DNA from: Rhodoblastus sp963713695
GTDB lineage: Bacteria > Pseudomonadota > Alphaproteobacteria > Rhizobiales > Beijerinckiaceae
Assembly (NCBI GenBank): GCA_963713695.1
Contig: CAVQMU010000009.1
Location: 124,001 to 188,000 of the forward strand
Length of the DNA stretch: 64,000 nt
Direction of reading: 5' to 3'
In this document: one piece after another, positions 7,389 to 16,322 of the stretch
Layout of the letters: every line of letters begins with the position of its first letter
Position numbering within the stretch: position 1 is the stretch's first letter
Translations under genes and position numbers: made by a program
The notes under the pieces: model-generated
Told to the model about the DNA's origin: nothing
The model's database searches: none
What the model saw: only the letters and a program-made list of their open reading frames with translations

Positions 7389-8957
7389 ATGTCCGACACC
7401 GATGACGACGACTTTTCGCTCCTCAACTTTTCCGATCCCGCCATCGATGGTGCGGCGGCAGACAGCGCTGATTCTGAACTCGAACAAGCCGGGCTGCCGC
7501 GGCTGCTGAGATACGCCGTCGCAGCCCGCCGTAACCGGCCCTTGTTGCGGCAACGCCTTTTAGCGGAAATCATTTCCGTCGCGCCCGATTTGGCTGAGCC
7601 GGCGAAGGCATGGGCTGAATATAAGAATCATGATTGGTCCGCGGCCGACTGGGATGGGAGCGCGTTGGCGGCGCTCCTCGACGCCTTCGCGGTCTCCCTA
7701 GACCAGCCGGACTTGCGGAGTTTTGCAGACATCGTGCGTCTGTTGTGCCTTCCCGCGACCTCTCGCCATTGCGCGGATCAACGCCGTGTCGCCGCCGCCC
7801 TTGCACAATGTCAGGCCTTGGTCCGTTCAGAAGCGAAAGTGGACCTGCGGGCGGAGATCGCCAAGATTGTCCTTGGCTGGGCCCTAATCGCGGCGGGAGC
7901 GACCAAGTTAGATCGCCATTCTCTTGCGGTCGATCTCGCGGTGTCGGTTGGCGATGCGCGCACGCTGATTGTCGCGAAAGCCGCCATTGCCGCAAAACTT
8001 GCGGAACAGGAAGAAGAAGACCGTGCACTCGCGGAGCAGAAGGCCAAGACCGAACAGCCGTTGGCCGACGAGTACGATGACGTCGTTCCTGAAGGATTCG
8101 TCAGGGTCTGCACCATGAGCGAAGTCGAGCGGAAAAACCCCAAACTCAAAGACATCGTGCGCGGTCACGAGCATGTGCTCGGCGAGAACCTGCCGTTGCA
8201 GCCTGTACCCATTTTGAGTGAGATCCGGCAGACGCTTTTGTTCGAATTTCCTTATGCCACCGAGGTTGTGGACTTTGTTCTGGGCGATCTCGTGACCAGG
8301 ACGACGGTGCTGCTGCGTCCAGTCCTGCTGGTCGGACCGCCGGGCGGAGGCAAGTCGCGATTTGCGCGCCGGCTCGGAGAAGTCCTTGGGATTGGCGTGT
8401 GGCGGACCGACGCCAGTCAAAGCGACGCCGCAGTTTTCGGCGGCACTGCAAAACGCTGGCACAGTGCGGAGCCGTCCCATCCGTTTCTCGCGGTCTCTCG
8501 CTCGCGGCACGGAAATCCTCTCGTCATTATCGACGAGGTTGAAAAGGCGGCGACACGTAGCGATTACGGTCGTCTTTGGGATTCGTTGCTCGGCTTCCTG
8601 GAACCGGAGACTGCGGCGCGTTACCCGGACCCCGCGCTGCAAACTGACACCAATCTGTCTCAGGTCTCTTTTGTTGCGACAGCCAATAATCTTACGCCAT
8701 TGCCGTCGCCGTTGCTCGACAGATTCCGCGTCGTCAACTTTCCCGAACCGAGACCTGAAGACCTCAGCCTGCTGCTGCCGCCGGTTTTGGCCGACGTGGC
8801 CGGCGAACGCGGCGTTGACATGCGATGGGTGGCGCCGCTTGCGGCCTGGGAGCGCGAACTCGTCGCGGCGCGCTGGAAGGGCGGCTCCGTCCGTCGTCTC
8901 CGTCGTTTTGTCGACGCAGTCGTTCGCGCCCGCGAACGCAATACGGTGAAGCAGTGA
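7389..8957 (+). CDS. AAA+ ATPase, MoxR/Lon-like
   Basis: A 522-residue protein with one AAA+ module in the C-terminal half. Walker A is GPPGGGKS near residue 315, Walker B is VIIDEVEK near 378, sensor 1 is SFVATANNL and the arginine-finger region is PSPLLDRFRVV. The N-terminal 280 residues are helical with a Glu/Lys-rich coiled-coil-like stretch (EQEEEDRALAEQKAKTE). The arrangement resembles stand-alone Lon-like or MoxR-type ATPases that act as remodelling factors. No protease Ser-Lys dyad is present. It probably works on a neighbour's product; the substrate is unknown. Similar genes are common in alphaproteobacterial integrative elements. Confidence 0.75.
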   Translation: MSDTDDDDFSLLNFSDPAIDGAAADSADSELEQAGLPRLLRYAVAARRNRPLLRQRLLAEIISVAPDLAEPAKAWAEYKNHDWSAADWDGSALAALLDAFAVSLDQPDLRSFADIVRLLCLPATSRHCADQRRVAAALAQCQALVRSEAKVDLRAEIAKIVLGWALIAAGATKLDRHSLAVDLAVSVGDARTLIVAKAAIAAKLAEQEEEDRALAEQKAKTEQPLADEYDDVVPEGFVRVCTMSEVERKNPKLKDIVRGHEHVLGENLPLQPVPILSEIRQTLLFEFPYATEVVDFVLGDLVTRTTVLLRPVLLVGPPGGGKSRFARRLGEVLGIGVWRTDASQSDAAVFGGTAKRWHSAEPSHPFLAVSRSRHGNPLVIIDEVEKAATRSDYGRLWDSLLGFLEPETAARYPDPALQTDTNLSQVSFVATANNLTPLPSPLLDRFRVVNFPEPRPEDLSLLLPPVLADVAGERGVDMRWVAPLAAWERELVAARWKGGSVRRLRRFVDAVVRARERNTVKQ

Positions 8958-9069
8958 TGTGGCCCGCGATCGCGGTCACGAGCAAACTGGCGATCGATCA
9001 TCACATTTTTCGCCACCCCGGTCCGGATCGCAGCCTGTAGCGGCTGTAACGTCGAAGAAACTTGAAGCC

Positions 9070-9999
9070 ATGATGAACGACGCTTGCATCTTTCCCGCAT
9101 CCGCCTCCCTGCCGCTTTTGATCGGCGTTTCGACGCGCGCTCTTTTCGATCTCGAAGAAGAGCACGCCACATTCGTCGATGGCGGCGAGGAAGCCTATTG
9201 CGCGCTCCAACGCGAGCGCGAGCAGACGATCCTGAAACCTGGCTGCGCTTTCGCGCTTACCAGTCGGCTTCTGGCGCTCAATCCGCCGAGCGGCGAAAAG
9301 CGCGTCGATGTTGTCCTTCTTTCAAAAAATGCGCCGGATTTGGCGCTGCGCGCGTTTCACTCTTGTGAACACTATGGGCTGCCAATTTTCCGCGGCAGTT
9401 TCACCAGCGGACGTACGGTCGCCCCCTTCGTCCGCGCCTGGAGCGTCGATCTATTTCTTTCGAACGACGATGACGACGTTCGCGAGGCGTTAGCTGCGGG
9501 AACAGCGGCGGCGCGGCTTGAGCCCGCTCCTCAATGTGCAACTCATGAAGCATACGACGAGGTGCATTTTGTCCTCGACGGCGACTGCGTTTTGTTTGGC
9601 GCGCAATCCGATCAGATTTTTGAAACGCATGGGCTGGAATATTTCGAACGGCACGAGCGCGAGAATGCCGGCATTCCCATGGCGCGCGGCCCCTTCGGCA
9701 ATTCCTTGCTGCAAAAGCTTGCGTGGCTCAGGAGCACCTGTCGGAACAACGACGGGTCAAACAAAGTCCGCATCGGCATTGTCACCGCCCGCAGCGCTCC
9801 CGCTCATGAACGCGTCATTCGAACGCTCCGTACGTGGGGAACGCTCCTGGATGAAGCGCACTTCGTCGGCCACAGCAGCAAGGCATCGTTTGTTGGCGCC
9901 GCGGGAGCCTGCATCTTCTTCGACGATCGGGAAAAACACGTCGTCGAGGCGAGCGCCATCGTTTCGGCGGGGCTCGTGCCAGTCTTGCAGCCAAAATGA
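9070..9999 (+). CDS. 5'-nucleotidase, cytosolic type I family
   Basis: About 309 residues, matching the NT5C1-type (Pfam 5'-nucleotidase, PF06189) pattern along its length: ALFDLEEEHATF near the start, VVLLSKNAPDLALRAFHS, IFRGSFTSGR, LFLSNDDDDVREAL, the DGDCVLFGAQSDQIF motif that corresponds to the DGDAVLF signature with the catalytic Asp, then GPFGNSLLQKL, and finally RIGIVTARSAPAHERV and CIFFDDREKHV of the HAD-like fold. It would release nucleosides from NMPs or dNMPs. The start is set at one of two adjacent ATGs (9070/9073) because family similarity begins there; the frame is open further upstream. Its presence in an accessory region next to DNA-processing genes is notable. Confidence 0.8.
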   Translation: MMNDACIFPASASLPLLIGVSTRALFDLEEEHATFVDGGEEAYCALQREREQTILKPGCAFALTSRLLALNPPSGEKRVDVVLLSKNAPDLALRAFHSCEHYGLPIFRGSFTSGRTVAPFVRAWSVDLFLSNDDDDVREALAAGTAAARLEPAPQCATHEAYDEVHFVLDGDCVLFGAQSDQIFETHGLEYFERHERENAGIPMARGPFGNSLLQKLAWLRSTCRNNDGSNKVRIGIVTARSAPAHERVIRTLRTWGTLLDEAHFVGHSSKASFVGAAGACIFFDDREKHVVEASAIVSAGLVPVLQPK

Positions 10000-10124
10000 A
10001 AGCGCGACGCCCTTGCCAGCGATGGAAGCGCCCGTTTGGTCGAGGTCGGAGTCATTAGTCGCCAGCGTGGCAGACGAAATCTTGAGCATTTAAACCCAAT
10101 GCCGAAGCGGGAGCGATCAACGCC

Positions 10125-12884
10125 ATGATAGAAGGAAAAAATAGGACTGGCGGGAAAGGCCATCCACAAGAAATGCCATACGCAGTCGCTCCAGTGCTGA
10201 CGCCCCACGGTTCGCTTTGGCTTGATCGGGTCAAAGACGAATTTTCTTTGGATGACGGGCTTGCCGGCCGGCTTGAGAAGAACTTCGCCCGCGGACCAGG
10301 ACATGGTCTTCTTCATCTTGGCGCCGCGGAGGCGGGAACCAGCCTGCCGCCAGCCCTGGCCTGGTGGCGCGATTTCGCCATGCGCTTTATCACGGAGCTT
10401 TGCAGCCTGGGTGAAGCGGCGCCGCGCCACGCCCAACCGGCCCCTTCCGCCAGCGAACTCGTGGCTTTGGTCGACGAGGCGCCGCCGATGCGCGGCGGCG
10501 AATATCTGCATCCCCAAAGCTTGATCGCATTCTGGCGCGAGATCGGCGAAGCGCTGGAGAGTGAACTCGACGAGAGCGGCCTCTCGCTTCAGGATTTTCT
10601 CAAAAAGCAGAATTGCCGCTGGCGCTTGGTCGGGAGGGTCCATTTCAATCTCGCGGAAAACCGCCGCGATCCCGAGTTCCCCTTCGCCTTCATGGCGACC
10701 TATACGTCCAGCCTGTCGGCGAACGGCGAGTTGCGGCACTTGCCGCTCGGCCAGGCCTTGCGCGAATATGCCGGCGCCGGCGACAAGGCCAAACTGTTGC
10801 AGCTTCTCAAGCCGGTGCAAGAGGCCGCCGAGGCTTGTCCCTGGCTGAAAACAATCGTCGATTCGGGCGAAATCTTTCATCCCTTGCGCTGGGAGCCGCA
10901 AGACGCTGTGCTTTTTCTGCACGATGTCGAAACAATGGAAACAGCCGGCGTTGTCATTCGCATGCCAGCTAATTGGCGGATGAACCGGCCGAGCCGTCCT
11001 TCGGTGGAGGCGACGGTCGGCGCGACGCAACCATCGGTTCTCGGCTTGGACGGTCTGCTCGATTTTCGCGTCGACGTCAGCCTCGACGGCGAGACTTCGA
11101 CTGATGTGGAAATCGAGGATCTGCTCGCTTCGACGCACGGCCTCGCGCTTTTGCGCGGAAAATGGGTCGAGGTCGATCAGCAGCGCCTGCGCGAGACTCT
11201 CGACAAATTCCAGCGGATCGAGCGCCTGTCCGAACAGGCGGGCGTTCCATTCGGTGAGGCCATGCGTCTGCTGGCGGGCGCCGAGTTCGGCCCTGCCGCA
11301 AATGCAGCAAGCACGGCGCAATGGGGACAGGTGCTGGCCGGCCCCTGGCTTGCCGAGGCTTTGGCCAACTGCCGCAGTCCGGAAGGCATGGCTCGAACCG
11401 TTCCCGGCGACGGGTTGAAGGCGACGTTGCGCCCCTATCAGCAGGTCGGCGTTCAGTGGCTGCATTTCCTCACCCAACTTGGGCTGGGCGCCTGTCTTGC
11501 CGACGACATGGGGCTGGGCAAGACCATTCAGGTGCTGGCGATGCTGGCCAGCCTCTCTCGTCAAGCGCGCGACGGCGTGAAAAAGACGCCGAGCCTGCTG
11601 GTGGCGCCGGCATCGCTGCTCGCGAATTGGGCGCAGGAGGCGGAGCGGTTCACGCCGGACTTGAAAATCCTGGTCGCCCATCCGGCGTTCCTGCCCGCCG
11701 ACGAATTGCGCGCCATGGACGAAAAGCGGCTGGCGTCCGCCGATCTTGTGGTGACGAGCTACGCGACCTTGCTGCGGCTCGACTGGATCGCCAAGACCAA
11801 CTGGCGCTTCGTCATGCTCGACGAAGCGCAGGCGATCAAGAATCCCAACGCCAAACAAACCCGGGCGGTAAAACTGCTGAAGGCCAGCGGACGCATCGTG
11901 CTGACCGGCACGCCGATCGAGAACAATCTGCGCGACCTCTGGTCGATATTCGATTTTCTCAATCCAGGCTTGCTCGGCTCGTCAAAAGCCTTCGCCAATT
12001 TCGTCAAATCGCTGGCCGCCCAGCCGCATGTGTCCTACGCGCCGTTGCGCAAGCTGGTTCAGCCCTACATCCTGCGCCGGCTGAAGACCGACAAGAGCAT
12101 CATCGCTGACCTGCCCGACAAGACCGAGGTTAGGGCATTCTGCCATTTGTCGCGCAAGCAGGCGGCGCTTTATCAGGCCTCCGTCGGCGAACTGGAAGAA
12201 AGGCTGAAGGTATCAGGCGACGGCATCGCGCGGCGGGGCCTAGTGCTGGCATTTTTGATGCGCCTCAAGCAGATTTGCAATCATCCGGCGCAATGGCTGG
12301 GCGACGGCGCCTATGACGAAGCCGACAGCGGCAAGTTTTTCCGCCTGCGCGAAATCGCCGAGACGATCGCCAGCCGGCAAGAAAAGCTTTTGGTGTTCAC
12401 CCAGTTCAAGGAGATCATCCCGGCGCTCGAACGCCTGCTTGGCGTGGCGTTCGGACGACCCGGCTTGGTGCTGCATGGCGAAACGCCCGTGGCGAAACGC
12501 AAGGAACTGGTCAAGAAGTTCCAGGAGGACGAACGCACCCCGTTCTTCGTGTTGTCGATCAAGGCCGGCGGCGCCGGTCTCAATCTCACCGCCGCCTCGC
12601 ATGTCGTGCATTTCGACCGCTGGTGGAATCCCGCGGTCGAAAACCAGGCGACGGATCGGGCTTTTCGCATCGGGCAAAAGCGCAACGTCCTGGTGCATAA
12701 ATTCATCTGCCGGGGCACGATCGAGGATCGAATTGATCAACTGATCGAGTCGAAGCGGCAATTGGCCGCGGATTTCCTTGAGGCCGGGGGCGAGGTAAAC
12801 TTGGCGGAAATGAGCGATCGCGAATTGCTGTCCTTGGTCGCTCTGGATCTCAACGCCGCATCGACAGAAGGCGCGTCGGCATGA
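10125..12884 (+). CDS. SNF2/RapA-family DEAD/DEAH-box helicase
   Basis: A 919-residue SWI2/SNF2 ATPase. The first 430 residues are an N-terminal region typical of bacterial SNF2 proteins paired with SWIM proteins. The motor follows: RPYQQVGVQWL, Walker A DDMGLGKT near residue 460, DEAQ near 565, LTGTPIENNLRDLWSIF, LRRLKTDK, LVFTQFKE and motif VI QATDRAFRIGQ near 843. It is a translocase on double-stranded DNA or DNA-protein complexes, not a strand-separating helicase. It overlaps the SWIM-finger gene by 4 bases, so the two are translationally coupled and probably form one complex. Such pairs occur both in core genomes and in defence or mobile islands. Confidence 0.9.
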   Translation: MIEGKNRTGGKGHPQEMPYAVAPVLTPHGSLWLDRVKDEFSLDDGLAGRLEKNFARGPGHGLLHLGAAEAGTSLPPALAWWRDFAMRFITELCSLGEAAPRHAQPAPSASELVALVDEAPPMRGGEYLHPQSLIAFWREIGEALESELDESGLSLQDFLKKQNCRWRLVGRVHFNLAENRRDPEFPFAFMATYTSSLSANGELRHLPLGQALREYAGAGDKAKLLQLLKPVQEAAEACPWLKTIVDSGEIFHPLRWEPQDAVLFLHDVETMETAGVVIRMPANWRMNRPSRPSVEATVGATQPSVLGLDGLLDFRVDVSLDGETSTDVEIEDLLASTHGLALLRGKWVEVDQQRLRETLDKFQRIERLSEQAGVPFGEAMRLLAGAEFGPAANAASTAQWGQVLAGPWLAEALANCRSPEGMARTVPGDGLKATLRPYQQVGVQWLHFLTQLGLGACLADDMGLGKTIQVLAMLASLSRQARDGVKKTPSLLVAPASLLANWAQEAERFTPDLKILVAHPAFLPADELRAMDEKRLASADLVVTSYATLLRLDWIAKTNWRFVMLDEAQAIKNPNAKQTRAVKLLKASGRIVLTGTPIENNLRDLWSIFDFLNPGLLGSSKAFANFVKSLAAQPHVSYAPLRKLVQPYILRRLKTDKSIIADLPDKTEVRAFCHLSRKQAALYQASVGELEERLKVSGDGIARRGLVLAFLMRLKQICNHPAQWLGDGAYDEADSGKFFRLREIAETIASRQEKLLVFTQFKEIIPALERLLGVAFGRPGLVLHGETPVAKRKELVKKFQEDERTPFFVLSIKAGGAGLNLTAASHVVHFDRWWNPAVENQATDRAFRIGQKRNVLVHKFICRGTIEDRIDQLIESKRQLAADFLEAGGEVNLAEMSDRELLSLVALDLNAASTEGASA

Positions 12885-13954
12885 GCTATTTTGCCTTTCC
12901 AGACTATGTCTCTGTCGCCCAGAGACGGGCGCAGGCGGCGCGCGAAGTCGAGAAACTTAGGAAAAAGGGGCGCACCGTCGCGCCGGTGGTCATTGAGGGC
13001 CGAACCATCGCCAGGAATTTCTGGGGCAAGGCCTGGTGCGAAAATCTGGAGCGCTACTCCGATTTCGAAAACCGTTTGCCCCGTGGCCAGAGCTATGTCC
13101 GAAACGGTTCGGTCATCGATCTCCAGATCGAGAAAGGCCAAATTCGAGCCCTGGTCATGGGTTCCAGCCTCTACAAAGTAAAGATAGAGATCGGCTCTGT
13201 TTCGGCGGCGCGGTGGCGGGCCATCTGCCGGGATTGCGGGGGCTCCGTGGGATCGTTAGTGGAGTTGTTGTCCGGCAAATTGTCGAAAAACGTCATGGAG
13301 CGTGTCTGCCGCAAAGACGACGGTTTGTTTCCGGCGCCGGACGAAATCAAAATGTCCTGCTCCTGCCCCGATGGGGCGCTCATGTGCAAACATGTGGCGG
13401 CGACCCTTTATGGGGCGGGCGCGCGGCTGGATGCGACGCCGGATCTACTCTTCGCCTTGCGCGGCGTCGACAGTTCCCAGTTGATCGCCAATACGGGCGC
13501 TGGTCTTCCGATCGCACACAGCGGCGGAGCGGGAACGCGCATTCTCGCCGATGAAAATCTTGCCGCGCTGTTCGGCGTAGAAATGGCGCCCGCGCCCATT
13601 GCACCAAGACCCGAGCATTTGAAAACGAAGGCGCGAGCTGGAAAAAGCACGGCAGGCACAACTCGTAAGGCTGAGAAGTCGACTGCTCCAAGGCAACCCG
13701 CAACAAAAAAAACGTCAGCGAAGTGCCATGCAGACGCTTCTTCGAAGGTCGCGAACACAAAACTGGCGTCGGAACGTGACGTGATGAAAAGCGCAGGAGT
13801 TCCAACTGTCAAAGAAAAGGTCGAACCGGACCGTGGCGCGACAGCGGCGCCCGTGAGACCGGCGAACGCATCGGCGGTTTCCGCTCAACGAAAAGCGCCC
13901 GCTTCGCAACGTCGAGTGCGCACCAAGGCGGCGAGGTGGATAAAGCGTCCATGA
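12881..13954 (+). CDS. SWIM zinc-finger protein, partner of the SNF2 helicase
   Basis: A 357-residue protein. Residues 1-200 form the conserved SWIM-associated part (FWGKAWCENLERYSDFENRLPRG; SYVRNGSVIDLQI), with the SWIM finger CSCPDGALMCKHVAA near residue 160 (Cys-X-Cys...Cys-X-His zinc ligands all present). The last 150 residues are Lys/Ala/Thr-rich and low complexity, like a basic DNA-binding tail. Its start overlaps the helicase stop (ATGA). SWIM domains bind DNA or protein; here it most likely recruits or positions the SNF2 motor. Confidence 0.85.
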   Translation: MSYFAFPDYVSVAQRRAQAAREVEKLRKKGRTVAPVVIEGRTIARNFWGKAWCENLERYSDFENRLPRGQSYVRNGSVIDLQIEKGQIRALVMGSSLYKVKIEIGSVSAARWRAICRDCGGSVGSLVELLSGKLSKNVMERVCRKDDGLFPAPDEIKMSCSCPDGALMCKHVAATLYGAGARLDATPDLLFALRGVDSSQLIANTGAGLPIAHSGGAGTRILADENLAALFGVEMAPAPIAPRPEHLKTKARAGKSTAGTTRKAEKSTAPRQPATKKTSAKCHADASSKVANTKLASERDVMKSAGVPTVKEKVEPDRGATAAPVRPANASAVSAQRKAPASQRRVRTKAARWIKRP

Positions 13955-14131
13955 ACGGCGGCATTGGCGCCGCGACGATGGCCTACCCCGCCATCGACCA
14001 GCTCTGTGGGCTATACGGCAAACGAAAGTTGAGGGCGTTGCAATTAAAGTGGATGAATGGCGCGGCTGTGTGGACATATTCGATCGCATCACATTTGAAT
14101 TGGCCACGTATCAAATGTCGAGGACGAGCTG

Positions 14132-15697
14132 TTGGCGGACCGGAACGGGGAGCACGCAACTTATTTGTGGGTCGCAGAGACCGTGCTGCGGCAACACGGA
14201 CGACCACTCACAGCGAGGCAGATAGTCACGTTTGGTTTGGATGACGGCCTTTTTTCCGACGCACATCTTAGCAGGACGCCTCAAAAATCAATGCAGGCTC
14301 GCCTAAGTATGGATATCCTCAAGCGAGCAGAGAATTCCCGTTTTATGCGAACTCAGCGGGGAAAATTCTACCTTCGGTCGTTGAGGGACGACGTGAGTTC
14401 TCCCTTCCCAAACACCGACCTCACCGAATACACGGCTGTACGGCGAGCGCCGGCGCCACCATCTGAAAAAGTGTTAGTGGTGCCGCGAGGAGCATACAGT
14501 GACATTCTGAACTTCCAAGGCATAGAAACGAACCACACCAGCGTTCTTGAACGCTTGTTGCGAACAGGAACTCTCATTCATATACCAAGAACGGATGCCG
14601 AGATTAATTCGGATTTTAAGCAATTCATAACGTACACGATCATCCAGCAGAGAGATAAAATTCTTTCATTTCGGAGGGGGCAATACAACAGAGCAGCATC
14701 ATTCCTTCGAGGTGCCAAGTGTATCGGTTTTGGTGGCCATGTCACAGAGGATGACATAAATATTTTTACGTATTCTGATAAGGGCGTAAAAGCAAATGCG
14801 GCCCGAGAAATTTCGGAGGAAATAAGATTTCAATCTGGAAGGCCAGAGATAGACCCGGACGACATCGAAATTTTGGGCGTTCTGAATGACAACTCTTCTG
14901 ACGTCGGTGTCCGACATGTCGCTGTAGTTCTTCGGTATTGGGCACCCGATACGCCGGCTTGGCGCACCCCGCACAGGGGCGAAGCCTCGATATCTCAATT
15001 GGCCTGGCTGTCTACGCAAGCCGCAGATATTGATCTCTTGGATTATGAGTACTGGTCTCAACTTGTTTTAAGAACATTCTATCCAACTGTTGTGACCAGT
15101 CGCCCGTCCTTCAAGGTCGTCCGCGCAAGCGCCTTTCGGGAGGCCCACCTTCTTTGCGTCGCGGGCTCGATAGGATCAGGAAAATCGATAACGACAGACC
15201 GGTTTAGCCGGAGGGCTGGATACCACCATCTCAATTCAGGTAAAGTAATTGCGAAACTCTTGGATATTCCTCCTGTTCCGGAAACGCCACGCGCAGAATT
15301 CCAGGCAAAGGCGTATGATTTCATAACAACTCCCGGAGGCCCGGCACTTCTCGCGGCGGCAATATTGGAAGAGGTAGCTACAATCGGAGAGCCGCGGATC
15401 ATTATTGACGGCATCCGACAGCTTGAGACGTTGGAGCGGTTAAAAGAACTATCGCCGCACACCGTTGCGACCATTTTCGTCTATACGCCGCCTGACATTG
15501 CCTATAAACTTTACATGGCCCGTGAAGCTAACGTACCGAATTTATCCCTAACTGAGTTTATGACCATTTATAACGCGCCCGTTGAATCTCAAGTCCGTTT
15601 GCTTATCCAGGAAGCTGATGTAATCGTTTACAACTGGTTTGGACTGGATCAGTACGAACTCGTCGTCGAAAAACTTGTTCTGGAGCTTGGATTGTAA
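14132..15697 (+). CDS. HARE-HTH / Nudix-like / P-loop kinase fusion protein
   Basis: A 521-residue multidomain protein. Residues 8-85 match the HARE-HTH winged helix (VLRQHGRPLTARQIVTFGL; FMRTQRGKFYLR), a domain proposed to read DNA modification state. Residues 115-330 look like a divergent Nudix fold: GFGGHVTEDD, then after an insertion AAREISEEIRF, which keeps the REx2EE core. From residue 340 there is a P-loop nucleotide-kinase-like domain with Walker A GSIGSGKS and IIIDGIRQLETLERL, resembling dephospho-CoA or NMP kinases. The start is TTG, with GAGGA 7 bases before it; no better ATG is in frame. It leads a four-gene unit with methyltransferase, SIR2 and HAM1 genes and has much lower GC than the helicase operon upstream, suggesting transfer. 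Substrate unknown. Confidence 0.7.
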   Translation: MADRNGEHATYLWVAETVLRQHGRPLTARQIVTFGLDDGLFSDAHLSRTPQKSMQARLSMDILKRAENSRFMRTQRGKFYLRSLRDDVSSPFPNTDLTEYTAVRRAPAPPSEKVLVVPRGAYSDILNFQGIETNHTSVLERLLRTGTLIHIPRTDAEINSDFKQFITYTIIQQRDKILSFRRGQYNRAASFLRGAKCIGFGGHVTEDDINIFTYSDKGVKANAAREISEEIRFQSGRPEIDPDDIEILGVLNDNSSDVGVRHVAVVLRYWAPDTPAWRTPHRGEASISQLAWLSTQAADIDLLDYEYWSQLVLRTFYPTVVTSRPSFKVVRASAFREAHLLCVAGSIGSGKSITTDRFSRRAGYHHLNSGKVIAKLLDIPPVPETPRAEFQAKAYDFITTPGGPALLAAAILEEVATIGEPRIIIDGIRQLETLERLKELSPHTVATIFVYTPPDIAYKLYMAREANVPNLSLTEFMTIYNAPVESQVRLLIQEADVIVYNWFGLDQYELVVEKLVLELGL

Positions 15698-15701
15698 TGC
15701 C

Positions 15702-16322
15702 ATGACACATTTAAATCGTGGAGGATACGACGACGGGTATGAGGCCGTCCCCTGCCTCTGGGGCACTGAGCCCGGTTCGCTTGTTCAAATGGTGCTGTCC
15801 ATGCCCGAGTTCGGCTGGACCCGCAGAGTTCTGGATATCGGGTGCGGCGAGGGCAAGAACGCGGCCGCCTTCGCGCGTTCAGGCTGTCAGGTCGATGCCG
15901 TCGATTGCTCTCCTGCCGCAATTGCAAACGGGAAAAGAACTTTTACAGACGCGCCAATCAAGTGGCTTTGCGAAGACGCCCGCACGTTTCCGTGCGAGGC
16001 AAACTCGTATGACATTGTTGTAGGTTACGGCGTTTTTCACTGTCTTTCGAATAATATTGAAGTGGATCAACTCGTTGACCGCTTACGACAAACCACCCGT
16101 CGGGGCGGATTGAATATCGTTTGCACATTTAATGACCGATCTCATGACTTGTCAGCACATCCTGGATTCGCACCCCTGCTGCTGCCACATCAGTGGTACG
16201 TCGATCGATACTTGGGATGGGAACTGCTGCATTCGTCAGATGCGGACCTGATCGAAACTCATCCTCATAATCTGATACGTCACCATCATTCCCTCACTCG
16301 GATCATAGCGAGACGCCCGTGA
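15702..16322 (+). CDS. Class I SAM-dependent methyltransferase
   Basis: 206 residues with the seven-strand methyltransferase fold: motif I VLDIGCGEGKNAAAFA at residues 43-58, VDAVDCSPAAI (the acidic end of strand 2), the LCEDARTF Asp of motif III, and YDIVVGYGVFHCL for strand 4. It resembles TehB/UbiE-type small-molecule methyltransferases more than DNA methyltransferases; no DNA-methylase catalytic motif (DPPY or PC) is present. The start is 4 bases after the previous stop, and its end overlaps the SIR2 start. In this operon a small-molecule or nucleotide target is likely, but that is inference. Confidence 0.8.
   Translation: MTHLNRGGYDDGYEAVPCLWGTEPGSLVQMVLSMPEFGWTRRVLDIGCGEGKNAAAFARSGCQVDAVDCSPAAIANGKRTFTDAPIKWLCEDARTFPCEANSYDIVVGYGVFHCLSNNIEVDQLVDRLRQTTRRGGLNIVCTFNDRSHDLSAHPGFAPLLLPHQWYVDRYLGWELLHSSDADLIETHPHNLIRHHHSLTRIIARRP

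Noticed and set aside
9804..11858. Long minus-strand open frame opposite the nucleotidase and helicase genes
   Set aside because: It is antisense to two clearly coding genes, its product is Arg/His/Gln-rich with no family pattern, and GC-rich third positions explain the openness.
12881..13954. Frameshift in the low-complexity tail of the SWIM protein
   Set aside because: The frame is open to the stop and the Lys/Ala-rich tail is consistent with a basic tail, so no lesion is needed.
15702..16322. DNA methyltransferase of a restriction-modification system
   Set aside because: No DPPY/NPPF or PC catalytic motif and no restriction partner; the fold pattern is of small-molecule methyltransferases.
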